Shown here in pieces: positions 8,126 through 16,505 of a stretch of DNA of 62,219 nucleotides. Below the pieces are notes generated by a model. The model was given only the letters and a program-made list of their open reading frames with translations. It did not search any database and had not been told where the DNA came from. The DNA is from UMGS1663 sp046964515 (lineage in GTDB: Bacteria; Bacillota; Clostridia; TANB77; CAG-508). The position numbers were made by a program, and so were the translations under genes. The stretch lies in NCBI GenBank assembly GCA_046964515.1, contig JBKUYM010000011.1:1-62219 (forward strand). Reading direction: 5' to 3'. Numbering within the stretch: position 1 is the stretch's first letter; each line of letters starts with the position of its first letter.

Positions 8126-9259
8126 CTATTCAAAATAAAAATATTCAACTGTAAAACTAGTAGTTCTAGTTCCTCCTCCAGTGTTTGTATCATCTGTATG
8201 GCTACTTGGAAAATTTACACTAAGAGTGGTTCCACTAAAAGAACAACTTGCCCCAGCACCTACATAAGCATTATAATTTTGTTGCCAACCATATACATTA
8301 TAAGAACAACTCTTTAGCATAACTGCTACCAATTGCTTTCCAGTATTATAGCTAACACTTTTACTTCCATTTAACTTATTATTAAAAGAGTAGGTTGCAC
8401 TTTTTAATGCTGATTTACCTGCATTATTTCCTGCAGCATATCCTGCATTGTAGCCAGCATTATAGCTATTGTTTACATCTGTTCCATTTCCTGTAATTTT
8501 ATTACCATTTACCCATGCTGTAACACCATTACTTAAATTATTAGCCGTTGCCGTTCCTGTTGTTTGGCTTGCTAGACTATTAGCCGTTATTTTACCCGAA
8601 CCATTATGATAGCCTGCTGGTATGGTATAACTTGCTCCACAATTTAAACTACTATTTACCGCTCCTCGATTGACCATGGTTCCTGTTAATAAATTTCCTC
8701 CACTATATGCTTTATAGCCACTTAATATTTTATCAGCTGTAGCATTGGTTTGTGAAAGTAAAGAATTTAAACTATTTAATTGATTTTGTAGTTCTTGAAT
8801 CTTCGCTTCTTTTTCACTGACTTGTTTTTTTAGTTCTGTTATTTCTATATTCTTTTCTGCGATTTGTGCTTTTAAATCTTGTAGCTCTTTTTGTAAACTA
8901 GCGATTTGTGCTGTTAATGTTTCTATCTGTTGTTTTAATTCTGTATTTTCTGTCTGTAAACTGGCTATCTGCTTTTGTAATTCTTCTACCTGTTTTTGTA
9001 ACAAAGAAATAATTTCATCTTTTTTGCTACTTTCCTCATCCTCCGTTAGTTCTCCCCCTGTTTCTAATTCATAGTATAATTGATTTAGTTGCATGGCTTC
9101 TGCTTCTCCTGCTAAGGTGATATTTTGTTTAGCTTGTTTGGCTTTAGTGATAATGCCATTATCCCCCATTAAAGTATTTATACTAATTCCTGCTAGAATA
9201 ATTAATATCACAATGGTTACTATTAAAGCTACCATAGTAATTCCTCTTTGTTTATCCAT
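8126..9259 (-). CDS. Pilin-like surface protein with coiled coil and tail-fibre-like repeats (copy 1)
   Basis: A 377-residue protein. Residues 1-30 form a prepilin-like leader and helix: cleavage would fall after Gly6 (GITMVALIVT), and position +5 is Ala rather than the usual Glu. A long heptad coiled coil spans about residues 65-180 with many Q, E and K. After it come repeats of the type ILSGYKAYSGG-LLTGTM and a YTIPAGYHNGSGKIT unit; such repeats are common in phage tail fibre and minor tail proteins. A G-Y-N-A-G-rich stretch and a unique tip follow. It is 40% or more alike to the next gene up to the repeats, but the tips differ completely. Probably a surface stalk with an exchangeable tip; function unknown. 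Confidence 0.75.
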   Translation of the reverse strand: MDKQRGITMVALIVTIVILIILAGISINTLMGDNGIITKAKQAKQNITLAGEAEAMQLNQLYYELETGGELTEDEESSKKDEIISLLQKQVEELQKQIASLQTENTELKQQIETLTAQIASLQKELQDLKAQIAEKNIEITELKKQVSEKEAKIQELQNQLNSLNSLLSQTNATADKILSGYKAYSGGNLLTGTMVNRGAVNSSLNCGASYTIPAGYHNGSGKITANSLASQTTGTATANNLSNGVTAWVNGNKITGNGTDVNNSYNAGYNAGYAAGNNAGKSALKSATYSFNNKLNGSKSVSYNTGKQLVAVMLKSCSYNVYGWQQNYNAYVGAGASCSFSGTTLSVNFPSSHTDDTNTGGGTRTTSFTVEYFYFE

Positions 9260-9482
9260 ATATTTCTCCTCTTTCTTATGTTATTATCTTCTTCTTTACT
9301 TCTCTATTTTCTTGTTTATTACATTCCTTTTCAATTAAATTTATGTAAGCTATTAATTATATGATTTCAAACAATAGCAGAACATATTCATCAGCATAAT
9401 AAGATACGCATGTATTTTAATAGATAATTAAAATACTTCCTGACGTTTTCTCTTTTGTCTAAAATACTTTCCTATCATACAA

Positions 9483-9511
9483 AAAAAGAAGCATTATAAA
9501 TGCTTCTTTTT
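9483..9511 (-). terminator. Terminator after pilin-like copy 2
   Basis: AAAAGAAGCATT pairs with AATGCTTCTTTT, and the minus-strand T run follows. It overlaps the stop codon of the gene ending at 9511. Bases 9260-9482 hold no gene. The promoter of copy 1 should lie here, but no convincing -35/-10 pair was found. Confidence 0.8.
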
Positions 9512-10746
9512 TATTGTATATTAATATAATTTATAAACCCTGCCCAGCGATAAGCTTTACTACTTTTTAAAGTAATCGTATCTGCTGTTGTATAACCAAA
9601 GAAAGTGTAACTTTGTCCAAAAGTAGCATACCATTTACTATATGCCTCATTTGTGGTATAGGAAATAACGTCCATTCCAGAAGTACAAGACATAGATACC
9701 GTATCACTATCATAACTTTTAAATCTAAGATTAACACTAATTATCACATATTTTCCTTTAGTAACAGAAATTCTTTTTTCTGATATCCCTGCATTAGAAG
9801 AAGAATTTGGGTCAGAAATATCATCATAGAAAAAATTAGTTCCTCCATTTCCAACTTGTATATTAGATGCTGTTACTGTCCCATTATAATGATACCCTTG
9901 TGGAATTGTATAACTTTCTCCTGGTTTAAGCGTTTTAGAAATAGCTCCTCTATCAGCCATAGTTCCTTGTATTAGATTTCCATTTACGTAAGCTGTTTTG
10001 CCACTTAATATTTGATTAGCCTGTGCAGTTGCTTGTGTTTGACTTGCTAAGCTATTGGCTGTTACTGTTCCTCCACTAGTGTAACCTGCTGGTATAGGAT
10101 AGGTTTGTCCACAATTTAGATTTCCTTTTAAAGTACCATTATTGACCATGGTCCCTGTTAACAATTTTCCTCCACTATAGGCTTTATAGCCACTTAATAT
10201 TTTATCTGCTGTAGCATTTGTCTGTAAAAGTAAAGAATTCAAATTATTTAATTGATTTTGTAACTCTTGGATTTTAGCTTCTTTTTCACTGACTTGTTTT
10301 TTTAGTTCTGTTATCTCTATATCTTTATTAGTAATTTGCTGTTTTAAGCTTTCTATTTCTTGTTGCAAATTGGCTATTTGCTCTGTTAATTCTTGTATTT
10401 GCTTCTTCAATTCCTCGTTTTCTGTTTGTAAAGTAGCCACCTGTTTTTGTAATTCTTCTACTTGCTTTTGCAATAAGCTAATGATTTCATCTTTTTTACT
10501 ACTTTCTTCATCCTCTGTTAATTCTCCCCCTGTTTCTAATTCATAGTATAATTGATTTAATTGCATAGCTTCTGCTTCCCCCGCTAAGGTGATATTTTGC
10601 TTGGCTTGTTTGGCTTTAGTAATAATCCCATTTTCTCCTATGGTTACATTTAAACTAATCCCTGCCAAGATAATTAATATAATCATCGTTACTATCAAAG
10701 CTACTAAAGTAATTCCTTTTTGCATCTTCTTATCTTGATACATCAT
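9511..10746 (-). CDS. Pilin-like surface protein with coiled coil and tail-fibre-like repeats (copy 2)
   Basis: A 411-residue tandem paralogue of the 8126-9259 gene. The prepilin-like site is after Gly11 (GITLVALIVT; Ala at +5) and the hydrophobic helix is at about residues 13-31. The coiled coil runs from about 75 to 190, including the same SEKEAKIQELQNQL segment as copy 1. Three tail-fibre-like units follow (ILSGYKAYSGG-LLTGTM, ILSGKTAYVNGNLIQGTM and YTIPQGYHYNGTVTA). The last 110 residues form a distinct beta-rich tip ending in INYINIQ. A GGAGGA ribosome binding site lies before tandem ATGs. The shared stalk with a replaced tip points to module exchange. Confidence 0.75.
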   Translation of the reverse strand: MMYQDKKMQKGITLVALIVTMIILIILAGISLNVTIGENGIITKAKQAKQNITLAGEAEAMQLNQLYYELETGGELTEDEESSKKDEIISLLQKQVEELQKQVATLQTENEELKKQIQELTEQIANLQQEIESLKQQITNKDIEITELKKQVSEKEAKIQELQNQLNNLNSLLLQTNATADKILSGYKAYSGGKLLTGTMVNNGTLKGNLNCGQTYPIPAGYTSGGTVTANSLASQTQATAQANQILSGKTAYVNGNLIQGTMADRGAISKTLKPGESYTIPQGYHYNGTVTASNIQVGNGGTNFFYDDISDPNSSSNAGISEKRISVTKGKYVIISVNLRFKSYDSDTVSMSCTSGMDVISYTTNEAYSKWYATFGQSYTFFGYTTADTITLKSSKAYRWAGFINYINIQ

Positions 10747-10817
10747 CTACTTCTTATTTCCTCCTTTGTTTCTATTCCTATTTATTTTCTCCTTTGTTTA
10801 AAAACCATGCAATGCTA

Positions 10818-10837
10818 TTTATGTAATTTCGTGAATA
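10818..10837 (-). promoter_or_regulatory. Conserved upstream element TATTCAC-N6-ACATAAA (copy at 10746 gene)
   Basis: Minus strand TATTCAC (10831-10837), six bases, ACATAAA (10818-10824), 72-91 bases before the start codon. The same two blocks with identical spacing occur upstream of the pilin-like genes starting at 15513 and 31502. Role unknown. Confidence 0.5.
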
Positions 10838-10863
10838 CGTTCTCTCTATCTACCTTAACATAA

Positions 10864-10892
10864 AAAAATAAAGTACTTCTTTTAGTACTTTA
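10864..10892 (-). terminator. rdgB terminator
   Basis: AAAGTACT pairs with AGTACTTT around a six-base loop and is followed by a T run on the minus strand. It lies 24 bases past the rdgB stop. Confidence 0.8.
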
Positions 10893-10914
10893 CTTTTTTG
10901 TATATTTTCTTTTA

Positions 10915-11487
10915 CTAATTTATTTCTTTTTCACATAACATCATTGCTATTTTTCTACTACTTATGGCATTCTTCTCTTCTGAAGTTAATTGTGCTAAAG
11001 TCCTACCATCTTCTAATTCAAAAATGGAATCAAATCCAAATCCATTTTCTCCTCTTATGGTTTGTGCTATATACCCATTTGTTTCTCCTTGAAAAGTCAT
11101 CTGTCTATTTTCATCTACATATGCTATAGCCGTTATTATTTTAGCTTGTCTTTTCTCTTTAGGAATGGTTTCTAATTGTTTTAATAAATAATTGTTACGT
11201 TCTTCTTGCGATGCCTTTTCTCCTAAAAATCTAGCTGTCTTTACACCAGGAAATCCTTGCAAATACTCAATACATAAACCACTATCATCTGCTATACATG
11301 GTAGCTTTACCAGTTCATAGACCTCTTTTGCTTTTTTTAAGGCATTACCTTCAAAAGTATCTTGGTCTTCTTCTACCTCTATTATTATGCCAACATCTTT
11401 TAAAGATACTATTTCTATTCCTTTTAATATATCTTTCATTTCTTTTAGCTTTCCCGAATTGTTAGTTGCAACTACTATTTTCTTCAT
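10915..11487 (-). CDS. rdgB: XTP/dITP diphosphatase (RdgB/HAM1 family)
   Basis: A 190-residue nucleotide house-cleaning enzyme that hydrolyses ITP, dITP and XTP to the monophosphates. The N-terminal VATNNSGKLKEM (residues 5-16) and the DDSGL motif (residues 67-71, metal and active site), followed by PGVKTARF, are diagnostic. The FGFDSIFE segment in the C-terminal part is also conserved. Length is normal for the family. It is last in the regulator-nifS-nifU-rdgB row with a gap of 15 bases after nifU, so it is probably co-transcribed with them. Confidence 0.95.
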   Translation of the reverse strand: MKKIVVATNNSGKLKEMKDILKGIEIVSLKDVGIIIEVEEDQDTFEGNALKKAKEVYELVKLPCIADDSGLCIEYLQGFPGVKTARFLGEKASQEERNNYLLKQLETIPKEKRQAKIITAIAYVDENRQMTFQGETNGYIAQTIRGENGFGFDSIFELEDGRTLAQLTSEEKNAISSRKIAMMLCEKEIN

Positions 11488-11502
11488 ATATTTTCCTCTT
11501 TT

Positions 11503-11943
11503 CTAAGCTAATTCGCAATGATCACAATGATGTTCTTTTAAGTGGCATTTTTCCTTAATTTCCTCTTCTGTCATCATTCCTTGCTTTCTATAATAATCTG
11601 CAATCGCTTCATGAATCGCTTCTTCTGCTAAAACAGAACAATGTAATTTAACACTAGGAAGTCCATCTAATGCTTCCACCACCTCTTTATTGGATAGTTG
11701 TAACGCTTCTTCTACTGTCTTTCCTTTAATCATTTCTGTAGAAATACTACTTGTAGCAATAGCCGCTCCACATCCAAATGTTTTAAATTTTACATCTACA
11801 ATCTTTCCTTCTTCAATTTTTAGAAACATTTTCATGATATCACCACAAACAGGATTTCCTACTTCTCCAATTCCTGAAGCATTTTCTATCTTCCCTACAT
11901 TCCTTGGATTAGTAAAATGATCCACTACTTTATCTGAATACAT
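11503..11943 (-). CDS. nifU: Iron-sulfur cluster scaffold, NifU/IscU type
   Basis: A 146-residue scaffold on which Fe-S clusters are built from sulfur supplied by NifS. Three conserved cysteines are present: Cys33 (in NPVCGD, with Asp35), Cys58 (FGCGAA) and Cys102 (LHCSVLAE). The C-terminus adds CHLKEHHCDHCELA, a Cys/His-rich tail that could bind an extra metal. It follows nifS by four bases in the same operon. The NifU_N-only architecture is typical of clostridia with a minimal ISC system, and no hscA, hscB or fdx is nearby. Confidence 0.93.
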   Translation of the reverse strand: MYSDKVVDHFTNPRNVGKIENASGIGEVGNPVCGDIMKMFLKIEEGKIVDVKFKTFGCGAAIATSSISTEMIKGKTVEEALQLSNKEVVEALDGLPSVKLHCSVLAEEAIHEAIADYYRKQGMMTEEEIKEKCHLKEHHCDHCELA

Positions 11944-11947
11944 ATAT

Positions 11948-13126
11948 TTATTTCCCTCCTTCTATAAATGTCTCATATAATGGCGACATTTCTCTTAATC
12001 TTTGTACAATTTCTACAAGATTCTTTACAAGGATATCTACTTCTTCTTTTGTATTATCTTTTGAAAAAGTAACCCTTAAAGAACCATGTGCTATTTCGTG
12101 TGGTAAACCTATTGCTAATAATACATGGGATGGATCTAATGATCCTGATGTACAAGCACTTCCAGAAGAAGCACAAATTCCTTTCATATCTAAATTTAAA
12201 AGCAAACTTTCTCCTTCAATAAAACGAAAAGAAATATTGGTATTACCCGGTAACCTTTGTTCTCTATCACCATTTATCCTAATATAAGGAATCTTCTGTA
12301 AAATTTGTTCAAAATAATACTCTCTTAACTCTTCCATATGACTTTTATTCTCTGCTAATTGCTCACAAGCAAGTTCGATGGCTTTTCCCATACCTACTAT
12401 ACTTGCCACATTTTCTGTACCAGCTCTTTTATTTCTTTCTTGATGACCGCCATTTATAAATTTATCAAAAGGTACGCCGCTCCTTACATACAAAGCACCC
12501 ACTCCTTTTGGTCCATGAAATTTATGTGCAGACATAGACAATAAATCAACACCTAAATCCTCTACATTTACAGGAATATTACCAATTGCTTGCACAGCAT
12601 CTGTATGAAATAAAACCCCATTTTTTCTAGCTATTTGTGCTATCTTTTTTATCGGCTCTATAGTACCAATCTCATTATTGGCAACCATAACACTAACTAA
12701 AGCAGTATCTTTTGTAATAGCCTTTTCTAATTCTTCTATATTAACAATTCCATTTTCATTTACAGGAATATAGCTAATACAAAATCCCTGCTTTTCTAAA
12801 GCCTTGCAAGTATCTAAAATAGCAGGATGTTCTATCTGACTTGTAATGATATGGCTTTTCTTATTCTGACTAGCACACATAATTCCCTTTAAAGCCGTAT
12901 TATCTGCTTCAGACCCACAACTTGTAAAATAAATTTCACTTGGCTTAGCCCCAATTGCTCTTGCCACTTGCTCCCTTGCTTTTTCCACAGCCTTTCTAGC
13001 ATTTCTACCTATACTATAAATAGACGATGGATTCCCATATTCTTCTTTTAAATAGGGAAGCATTTCCTCTACAACCGCTTCTTCTATTTTGGTAGTTGCT
13101 GCATTATCTACATAGATTTCTTTCAT
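11948..13126 (-). CDS. nifS: Cysteine desulfurase NifS/IscS
   Basis: A 392-residue PLP enzyme that takes sulfur from cysteine for Fe-S cluster and thiolation pathways. PLP Lys202 sits in SAHKFHGPKG, and the persulfide Cys325 is in the SSGSACTSGS loop of class I (IscS/NifS) desulfurases. The N-terminal YVDNAATT start is characteristic. Its ATG overlaps the stop of the upstream regulator by four bases (ATGA), indicating translational coupling, and nifU follows immediately. Confidence 0.96.
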   Translation of the reverse strand: MKEIYVDNAATTKIEEAVVEEMLPYLKEEYGNPSSIYSIGRNARKAVEKAREQVARAIGAKPSEIYFTSCGSEADNTALKGIMCASQNKKSHIITSQIEHPAILDTCKALEKQGFCISYIPVNENGIVNIEELEKAITKDTALVSVMVANNEIGTIEPIKKIAQIARKNGVLFHTDAVQAIGNIPVNVEDLGVDLLSMSAHKFHGPKGVGALYVRSGVPFDKFINGGHQERNKRAGTENVASIVGMGKAIELACEQLAENKSHMEELREYYFEQILQKIPYIRINGDREQRLPGNTNISFRFIEGESLLLNLDMKGICASSGSACTSGSLDPSHVLLAIGLPHEIAHGSLRVTFSKDNTKEEVDILVKNLVEIVQRLREMSPLYETFIEGGK

Positions 13127-13596
13127 ACCTCACTCTTCCTTTCTTTTCCTTGATGTTTAGGATTTCTTCTTGGACAAACAATGCACCTTTCATTGTTAAT
13201 ATCATATCCACAATTTAAAGGATATAGCCCTAATACTTTATGAGTATATTTTGCTAATTGATTAATTGTGTAATCTTCTAAGCTCAGTTTCATATGTTCT
13301 GCTTCTGCCTTAGCAGTTTCTTCTTCCATTTCCAGAATCTGTGTTAAAAATAAATATACAATATCATAAGCTTCCAAAAGTTTTTTTGCTAATTTTTCTC
13401 CTTCTGGTGTTAAAGTGATTTTTCCATAGGTTTCATACTCTACTAATTTATTTTCTTTTAATACTTTTAATGCTTTATTCACACTTGCTTTTGTACAATT
13501 CATTTTTTGTGCTATATCTGTTACACGTATATTCCTTGTTTGTTTATCTAGAACATACATTGTTTTTACATAATTTTCTAAAGATTTTGAAATCAT
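13123..13596 (-). CDS. DtxR/MntR-like regulator with a C-terminal Cys motif
   Basis: A 157-residue winged-helix protein (helix-turn-helix at about residues 20-50: IRVTDIAQKMNCTKASVNKALKVL) with a DtxR-type dimerisation and metal domain (about 65-120). Of the MntR metal ligands only the Glu100-His101 pair in EAEHMKLS is clearly kept; the N-terminal Asp/Glu ligands and the mid-protein His appear replaced. Instead the C-terminus carries Cys129-x8-Cys138-x2-Cys141. The start was set at the ATG at 13596 because the longer frame, which begins TTG at 13662, runs through the promoter. It is the first gene of the nifS-nifU operon, so it probably senses iron or Fe-S status; this is inference. Confidence 0.8.
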   Translation of the reverse strand: MISKSLENYVKTMYVLDKQTRNIRVTDIAQKMNCTKASVNKALKVLKENKLVEYETYGKITLTPEGEKLAKKLLEAYDIVYLFLTQILEMEEETAKAEAEHMKLSLEDYTINQLAKYTHKVLGLYPLNCGYDINNERCIVCPRRNPKHQGKERKSEV

Positions 13597-13616
13597 GACT
13601 CTATCCCTTTCTTTTT

Positions 13617-13662
13617 TGTTAACTATGGTTAACATTTTAAAACATTTTTCCTTTTTTGTCAA
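13617..13662 (-). promoter_or_regulatory. Promoter and operator of the regulator-nifS-nifU operon
   Basis: Minus strand TTGACA (13657-13662), 17-base spacer, TAAAAT (13634-13639). Immediately after the -10 is an inverted repeat TGTTAAC-N4-GTTAACA (13617-13634) covering the expected transcription start, as in DtxR-family autorepression. The ribosome binding site AAAGGGA and the ATG follow. Confidence 0.75.
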
Positions 13663-13701
13663 TAGTAACCTATCTTAAATTTTATAGAATATATGTTGGC
13701 A

Positions 13702-13742
13702 AAAAAATGAAAGTAAACTTTCTATATGTTTACTTTCATTTT
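13702..13742 (-). terminator. Terminator after pilin-like protein A
   Basis: ATGAAAGTAAAC pairs with GTTTACTTTCAT, and a T run follows on the minus strand. Confidence 0.8.
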
Positions 13743-13782
13743 ACTATTTCCCTTAACTTTTTATTATACTTTCTTTTCTAAC

Positions 13783-13938
13783 TTATGAGACCACCAATAT
13801 AGCACGGAATCCATCATTATATTTATTAGAACCATTTCCACGAGTAAAGGAGAATAATCCATTACCTGTACTATTCAAAAAGGCACCTCCATAGAAGAAA
13901 AATGGATACTGTAAACCAGTAAAAATAGAATAGTCCTC
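13783..13938 (-). other. DGR-like variable region of pilin-like protein A
   Basis: The codons for the last 51 residues and the stop. The scaffold residues G-L, YPF, GG-F, GLF-F, R-x-x-G and DGFRA are shared with B (29781) and C (31821), while the residues between them vary. Many variable codons keep T or C in the third position and differ in the first two bases. Of the three tails it is the most diverged at invariant positions. Confidence 0.5.
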
Positions 13939-15513
13939 ATTCCACGATGTATTTCCAGTTCCTTGTGCCGAAGTCTCTCTAATAGCATCCCCATAAATTT
14001 TTGTATTTACTTTCCAATTATTTTCACTTGCCATTTTTAAATTAGTTCCATTTTCTTCTATTTCTGTATTATCCGTATGATTATCAAATGGATATACCAT
14101 TGTATATTTACTACTAATTGTTTTCATATTATCTCTATCATAAACAAATGATGCTCCATAAGTTTTTAATCGCTTATTTCCGTTTGCTATATAACCCGTT
14201 ACTTTTTCCCATAGCCCTCCACTTAGGTCATATATACCATAAATGGTTCCACTACTACTTGCCTTTGTTCCACTTACTTGATTCCAGGTATAGATACCAT
14301 CCATAGCTGTATTCCCTGTTGTAGTATTTATATGCGCTATTGTAGTTATTTTTTCTCCTTCATTTGTTGAAGCTGTTGTACAACCCGTTATGGCATAGAC
14401 ACTTTCTACACCCGATTTTCCAGCTATATTGGTTCTTATTGCTCCACCATTATTTAAGCTTATATTATTATTAGTTACTTCTATCTGATTTACCCCGTAT
14501 TTACTTTGACTCAAATAAGCCACTGCTCCCCATTCACTATTTTTCATTAAATGAGAATCTATACTTTGCGTTAACCCATAAATGTTTCCATCCTCTGTCA
14601 TGGCTTTAGCTATATTATAAGCATCATTATGACTAATATAATTCATACTATAGGTAGTTCCTTGAAATGTTGGATATTTTATAGCTGTATTTGTACTTCC
14701 ATATATTCCATCCAACCAGTTACGAGCAGGTTCCTCTCCATCTGTGCTCTTTCCTCTTTCTATAGCTCTTACATAGGAAATACTTTGTGAATAACTTACA
14801 CTACTTGCTTTGACGGTAGCATTATTATTTCCACTAGCATAGCCTGCTTCAAATTTGGCTACCCAAATTCCTGTTAATTCTTTATCCCAACCACCGTTTC
14901 TATAACTTATCGCTGTTTCATCTGTAAAAGCTGGATGCACCGTATATCCTGTTGTTGTATCTACATTTTCATCTACACTGTTACATCTTTTTGCTGTTTG
15001 TATATTTCCGTTTTCATCATAATAATTATCCGTTGTTCCTATTAAAAACTTTATATCAAAGGTTTGATTATCATTTACTTTATACGCATATCTAGGTATC
15101 CATACCCACATACTTCCATCTTCTGTTTGGCTATTCGCCCACTTTTTACTATTGTAATCATACCATTCTATATCGTTTTCATTACTGTCTTTTACTTCTC
15201 CTTTAGCACTTTCACTTGGATTTGTAAATTTGATGGCTTTCATTCCTTCTGCTAATCGTGGCTTATTAACCCCTTTTTCTACTATATACGTTTTTCCTAT
15301 TGCCTCATCTAACTGTTGCTCTAAACTAGTTAGTCCTCCTAATTCCTCTTTTTGCTTTTCTTCGGTTTCTTGCTTGGCTCTTTGTGCTTGTGTTATAATA
15401 CCGCTTTCTCCTACTAAAGTATTAATCGTTACACCGGCTAAAATAATGAATACAATAATCGTAATGACTAAAGCGATTAACGTAATTCCTCTTTGTTTTA
15501 CTCTTTCTTTCAT
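13783..15513 (-). CDS. Pilin-like surface protein with C-type-lectin-like variable tail (A)
   Basis: A 576-residue protein. The prepilin-like leader has Gly9 before ITLIALVITI (Ala at +5) and a hydrophobic helix at about residues 11-30. After a short linker comes a large domain starting near the SMWVWIPRYAYKV segment, running through NWLDGIYGS and MKNSEWGAVAYLSQS to IYGIYDLSGG. This order resembles formylglycine-generating-enzyme/C-type-lectin folds. The last 51 residues (YPFFFYGGAF to GFRAILVVS) match the layout of DGR variable tails. The protein shares most of its sequence with the genes at 29781 and 31821 but diverges in the tail. Probably a surface-displayed ligand-binding protein. Confidence 0.75.
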   Translation of the reverse strand: MKERVKQRGITLIALVITIIVFIILAGVTINTLVGESGIITQAQRAKQETEEKQKEELGGLTSLEQQLDEAIGKTYIVEKGVNKPRLAEGMKAIKFTNPSESAKGEVKDSNENDIEWYDYNSKKWANSQTEDGSMWVWIPRYAYKVNDNQTFDIKFLIGTTDNYYDENGNIQTAKRCNSVDENVDTTTGYTVHPAFTDETAISYRNGGWDKELTGIWVAKFEAGYASGNNNATVKASSVSYSQSISYVRAIERGKSTDGEEPARNWLDGIYGSTNTAIKYPTFQGTTYSMNYISHNDAYNIAKAMTEDGNIYGLTQSIDSHLMKNSEWGAVAYLSQSKYGVNQIEVTNNNISLNNGGAIRTNIAGKSGVESVYAITGCTTASTNEGEKITTIAHINTTTGNTAMDGIYTWNQVSGTKASSSGTIYGIYDLSGGLWEKVTGYIANGNKRLKTYGASFVYDRDNMKTISSKYTMVYPFDNHTDNTEIEENGTNLKMASENNWKVNTKIYGDAIRETSAQGTGNTSWNEDYSIFTGLQYPFFFYGGAFLNSTGNGLFSFTRGNGSNKYNDGFRAILVVS

Positions 15514-15623
15514 ATTATTTTTCCTTTCTTTTTCTTATGTTTTTCATACTTTTGCTTTTCCCTTTGATTAATAGTCATATCTTTTTTATATTTTCTCTGT
15601 TCCTACTCTTTTTTTCAATCTAT

Positions 15624-15643
15624 TTTATGTTGTCTTGTGAATA
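15624..15643 (-). promoter_or_regulatory. Conserved upstream element TATTCAC-N6-ACATAAA (copy at 15513 gene)
   Basis: Minus strand TATTCAC (15637-15643), AAGACA, ACATAAA (15624-15630), 111-130 bases before the start of pilin-like gene A. Compared with the copy at 31638-31657 it is almost identical over about 20 bases. Confidence 0.55.
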
Positions 15644-15645
15644 TC

Positions 15646-15676
15646 AAAAAGCTAGTTAATTTTTAACTAGCTTTTT
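15646..15676. terminator. Bidirectional hairpin terminator
   Basis: AAAAAGCTAGTTAA pairs perfectly with TTAACTAGCTTTTT around TTT. It is the second hairpin downstream of the 15849 gene and lies just upstream of the conserved element of gene A. The 335-base gap 15514-15848 otherwise holds this hairpin, the one at 15739 and the gene A promoter region. Confidence 0.75.
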
Positions 15677-15738
15677 AATATTACTTTTTTATTGCATTAT
15701 TTCATTTTCTAATTTTTCTGCACATTACTTACACATAA

Positions 15739-15771
15739 AAAATAACACCTCTTTTTCATTTGGTGTTATTT
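15739..15771. terminator. Hairpin terminator after the 15849 gene
   Basis: AAAATAACACC pairs with GGTGTTATTTT around a 12-base loop with A/T tracts on both sides. It is the first of two hairpins downstream of this gene on the minus strand. Confidence 0.7.
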
Positions 15772-15848
15772 TACATTGTAGACAATAAGAAAAATTCTTT
15801 TAAAAGATTTTCTTTTTATTGACTTATCGATTTTTAAATTTCTTCTAA

Positions 15849-16415
15849 TTATTTTGTTAATTCCTCATCTGGTTGTAGTTCTTCTCGTGCCTTTGCTTCC
15901 TTCTCTTTTAACTCCTCCATAGTATCCATCACCTTTGGTAAAAATCTTTTTGCACTTTCTTGCGTATAACCATTATTCGTGGCCACTTCTTCTGCTTCTT
16001 GTTTCATCTGATTTACTAAAGAAAGAATTCTATCATCCTGTGTTGTGATATCTATTCCTTGTAAATATTCCCTCAATTCAGGATTAGAACGTGCTATATT
16101 ATGAATTTGTTTTAATGCTTCTGCATCTATATCACTTAAAGCAGGTGAAACCTCTTGCCCAATATATGCTTTTACCTTTCCTATAATAGCCTGTTGCATC
16201 TCTTCACTAGAAAGATTATAATCTGCCCCCATAAATTCTTTAGCTAGACGAATTTGTCTATCACGTTCCTCTTGCATTGACCAGTTACAATTTTTAACTC
16301 TATCTTGTAAATCACTAGAACTTTGTACAGATTCTTCTACTTTTGGTGCTTCTATAGAAGATACTTTATCTTTTCCTATTCCTAATTTATGCTTAATCCA
16401 ATCTATTATTTTCAT
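15849..16415 (-). CDS. Hypothetical protein, helical
   Basis: A 188-residue, strongly charged, mostly helical protein with no signal peptide or membrane segment. It opens with an amphipathic MKIIDWIKHKLGIGK segment and a Ser-rich linker (about residues 18-35), and ends acidic and lysine-rich. No conserved enzyme motif is visible and I do not recognise the family. It is monocistronic, with a consensus-like promoter (TTTACT-N17-TAAAAT at 16446-16474), an AAAGGAG ribosome binding site and two downstream hairpins, so it is very likely expressed. Confidence 0.7.
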   Translation of the reverse strand: MKIIDWIKHKLGIGKDKVSSIEAPKVEESVQSSSDLQDRVKNCNWSMQEERDRQIRLAKEFMGADYNLSSEEMQQAIIGKVKAYIGQEVSPALSDIDAEALKQIHNIARSNPELREYLQGIDITTQDDRILSLVNQMKQEAEEVATNNGYTQESAKRFLPKVMDTMEELKEKEAKAREELQPDEELTK

Positions 16416-16445
16416 TTTTAATTCTCCTTTGTATCTATTTTTTTT

Positions 16446-16474
16446 ATTTTAGCATATCCTAAAATAAAAGTAAA
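16446..16474 (-). promoter_or_regulatory. Promoter of the 15849-16415 gene
   Basis: Minus strand TTTACT (16469-16474), 17 bases, TAAAAT (16446-16451), 31 bases before the start codon. Confidence 0.65.
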
Positions 16475-16505
16475 TCCCTTTTTATGGAAAATAACAATAA
16501 ACTTC

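Noticed and set aside
10825..10837. Reading GTGAATA as a competence (ComX-type) promoter box
   Set aside because: It lies on the strand opposite to the genes it would have to serve, and the sequence match is partial.
13597..13662. N-terminal extension of the DtxR-like regulator starting at TTG
   Set aside because: The extension covers the TTGACA/TAAAAT promoter and the operator; the ATG at 13596 has a ribosome binding site.
15514..15640. c-di-GMP riboswitch upstream of the pilin-like genes
   Set aside because: None of the conserved GEMM segments was found in any of the leaders; only hairpin terminators and the TATTCAC element are present.
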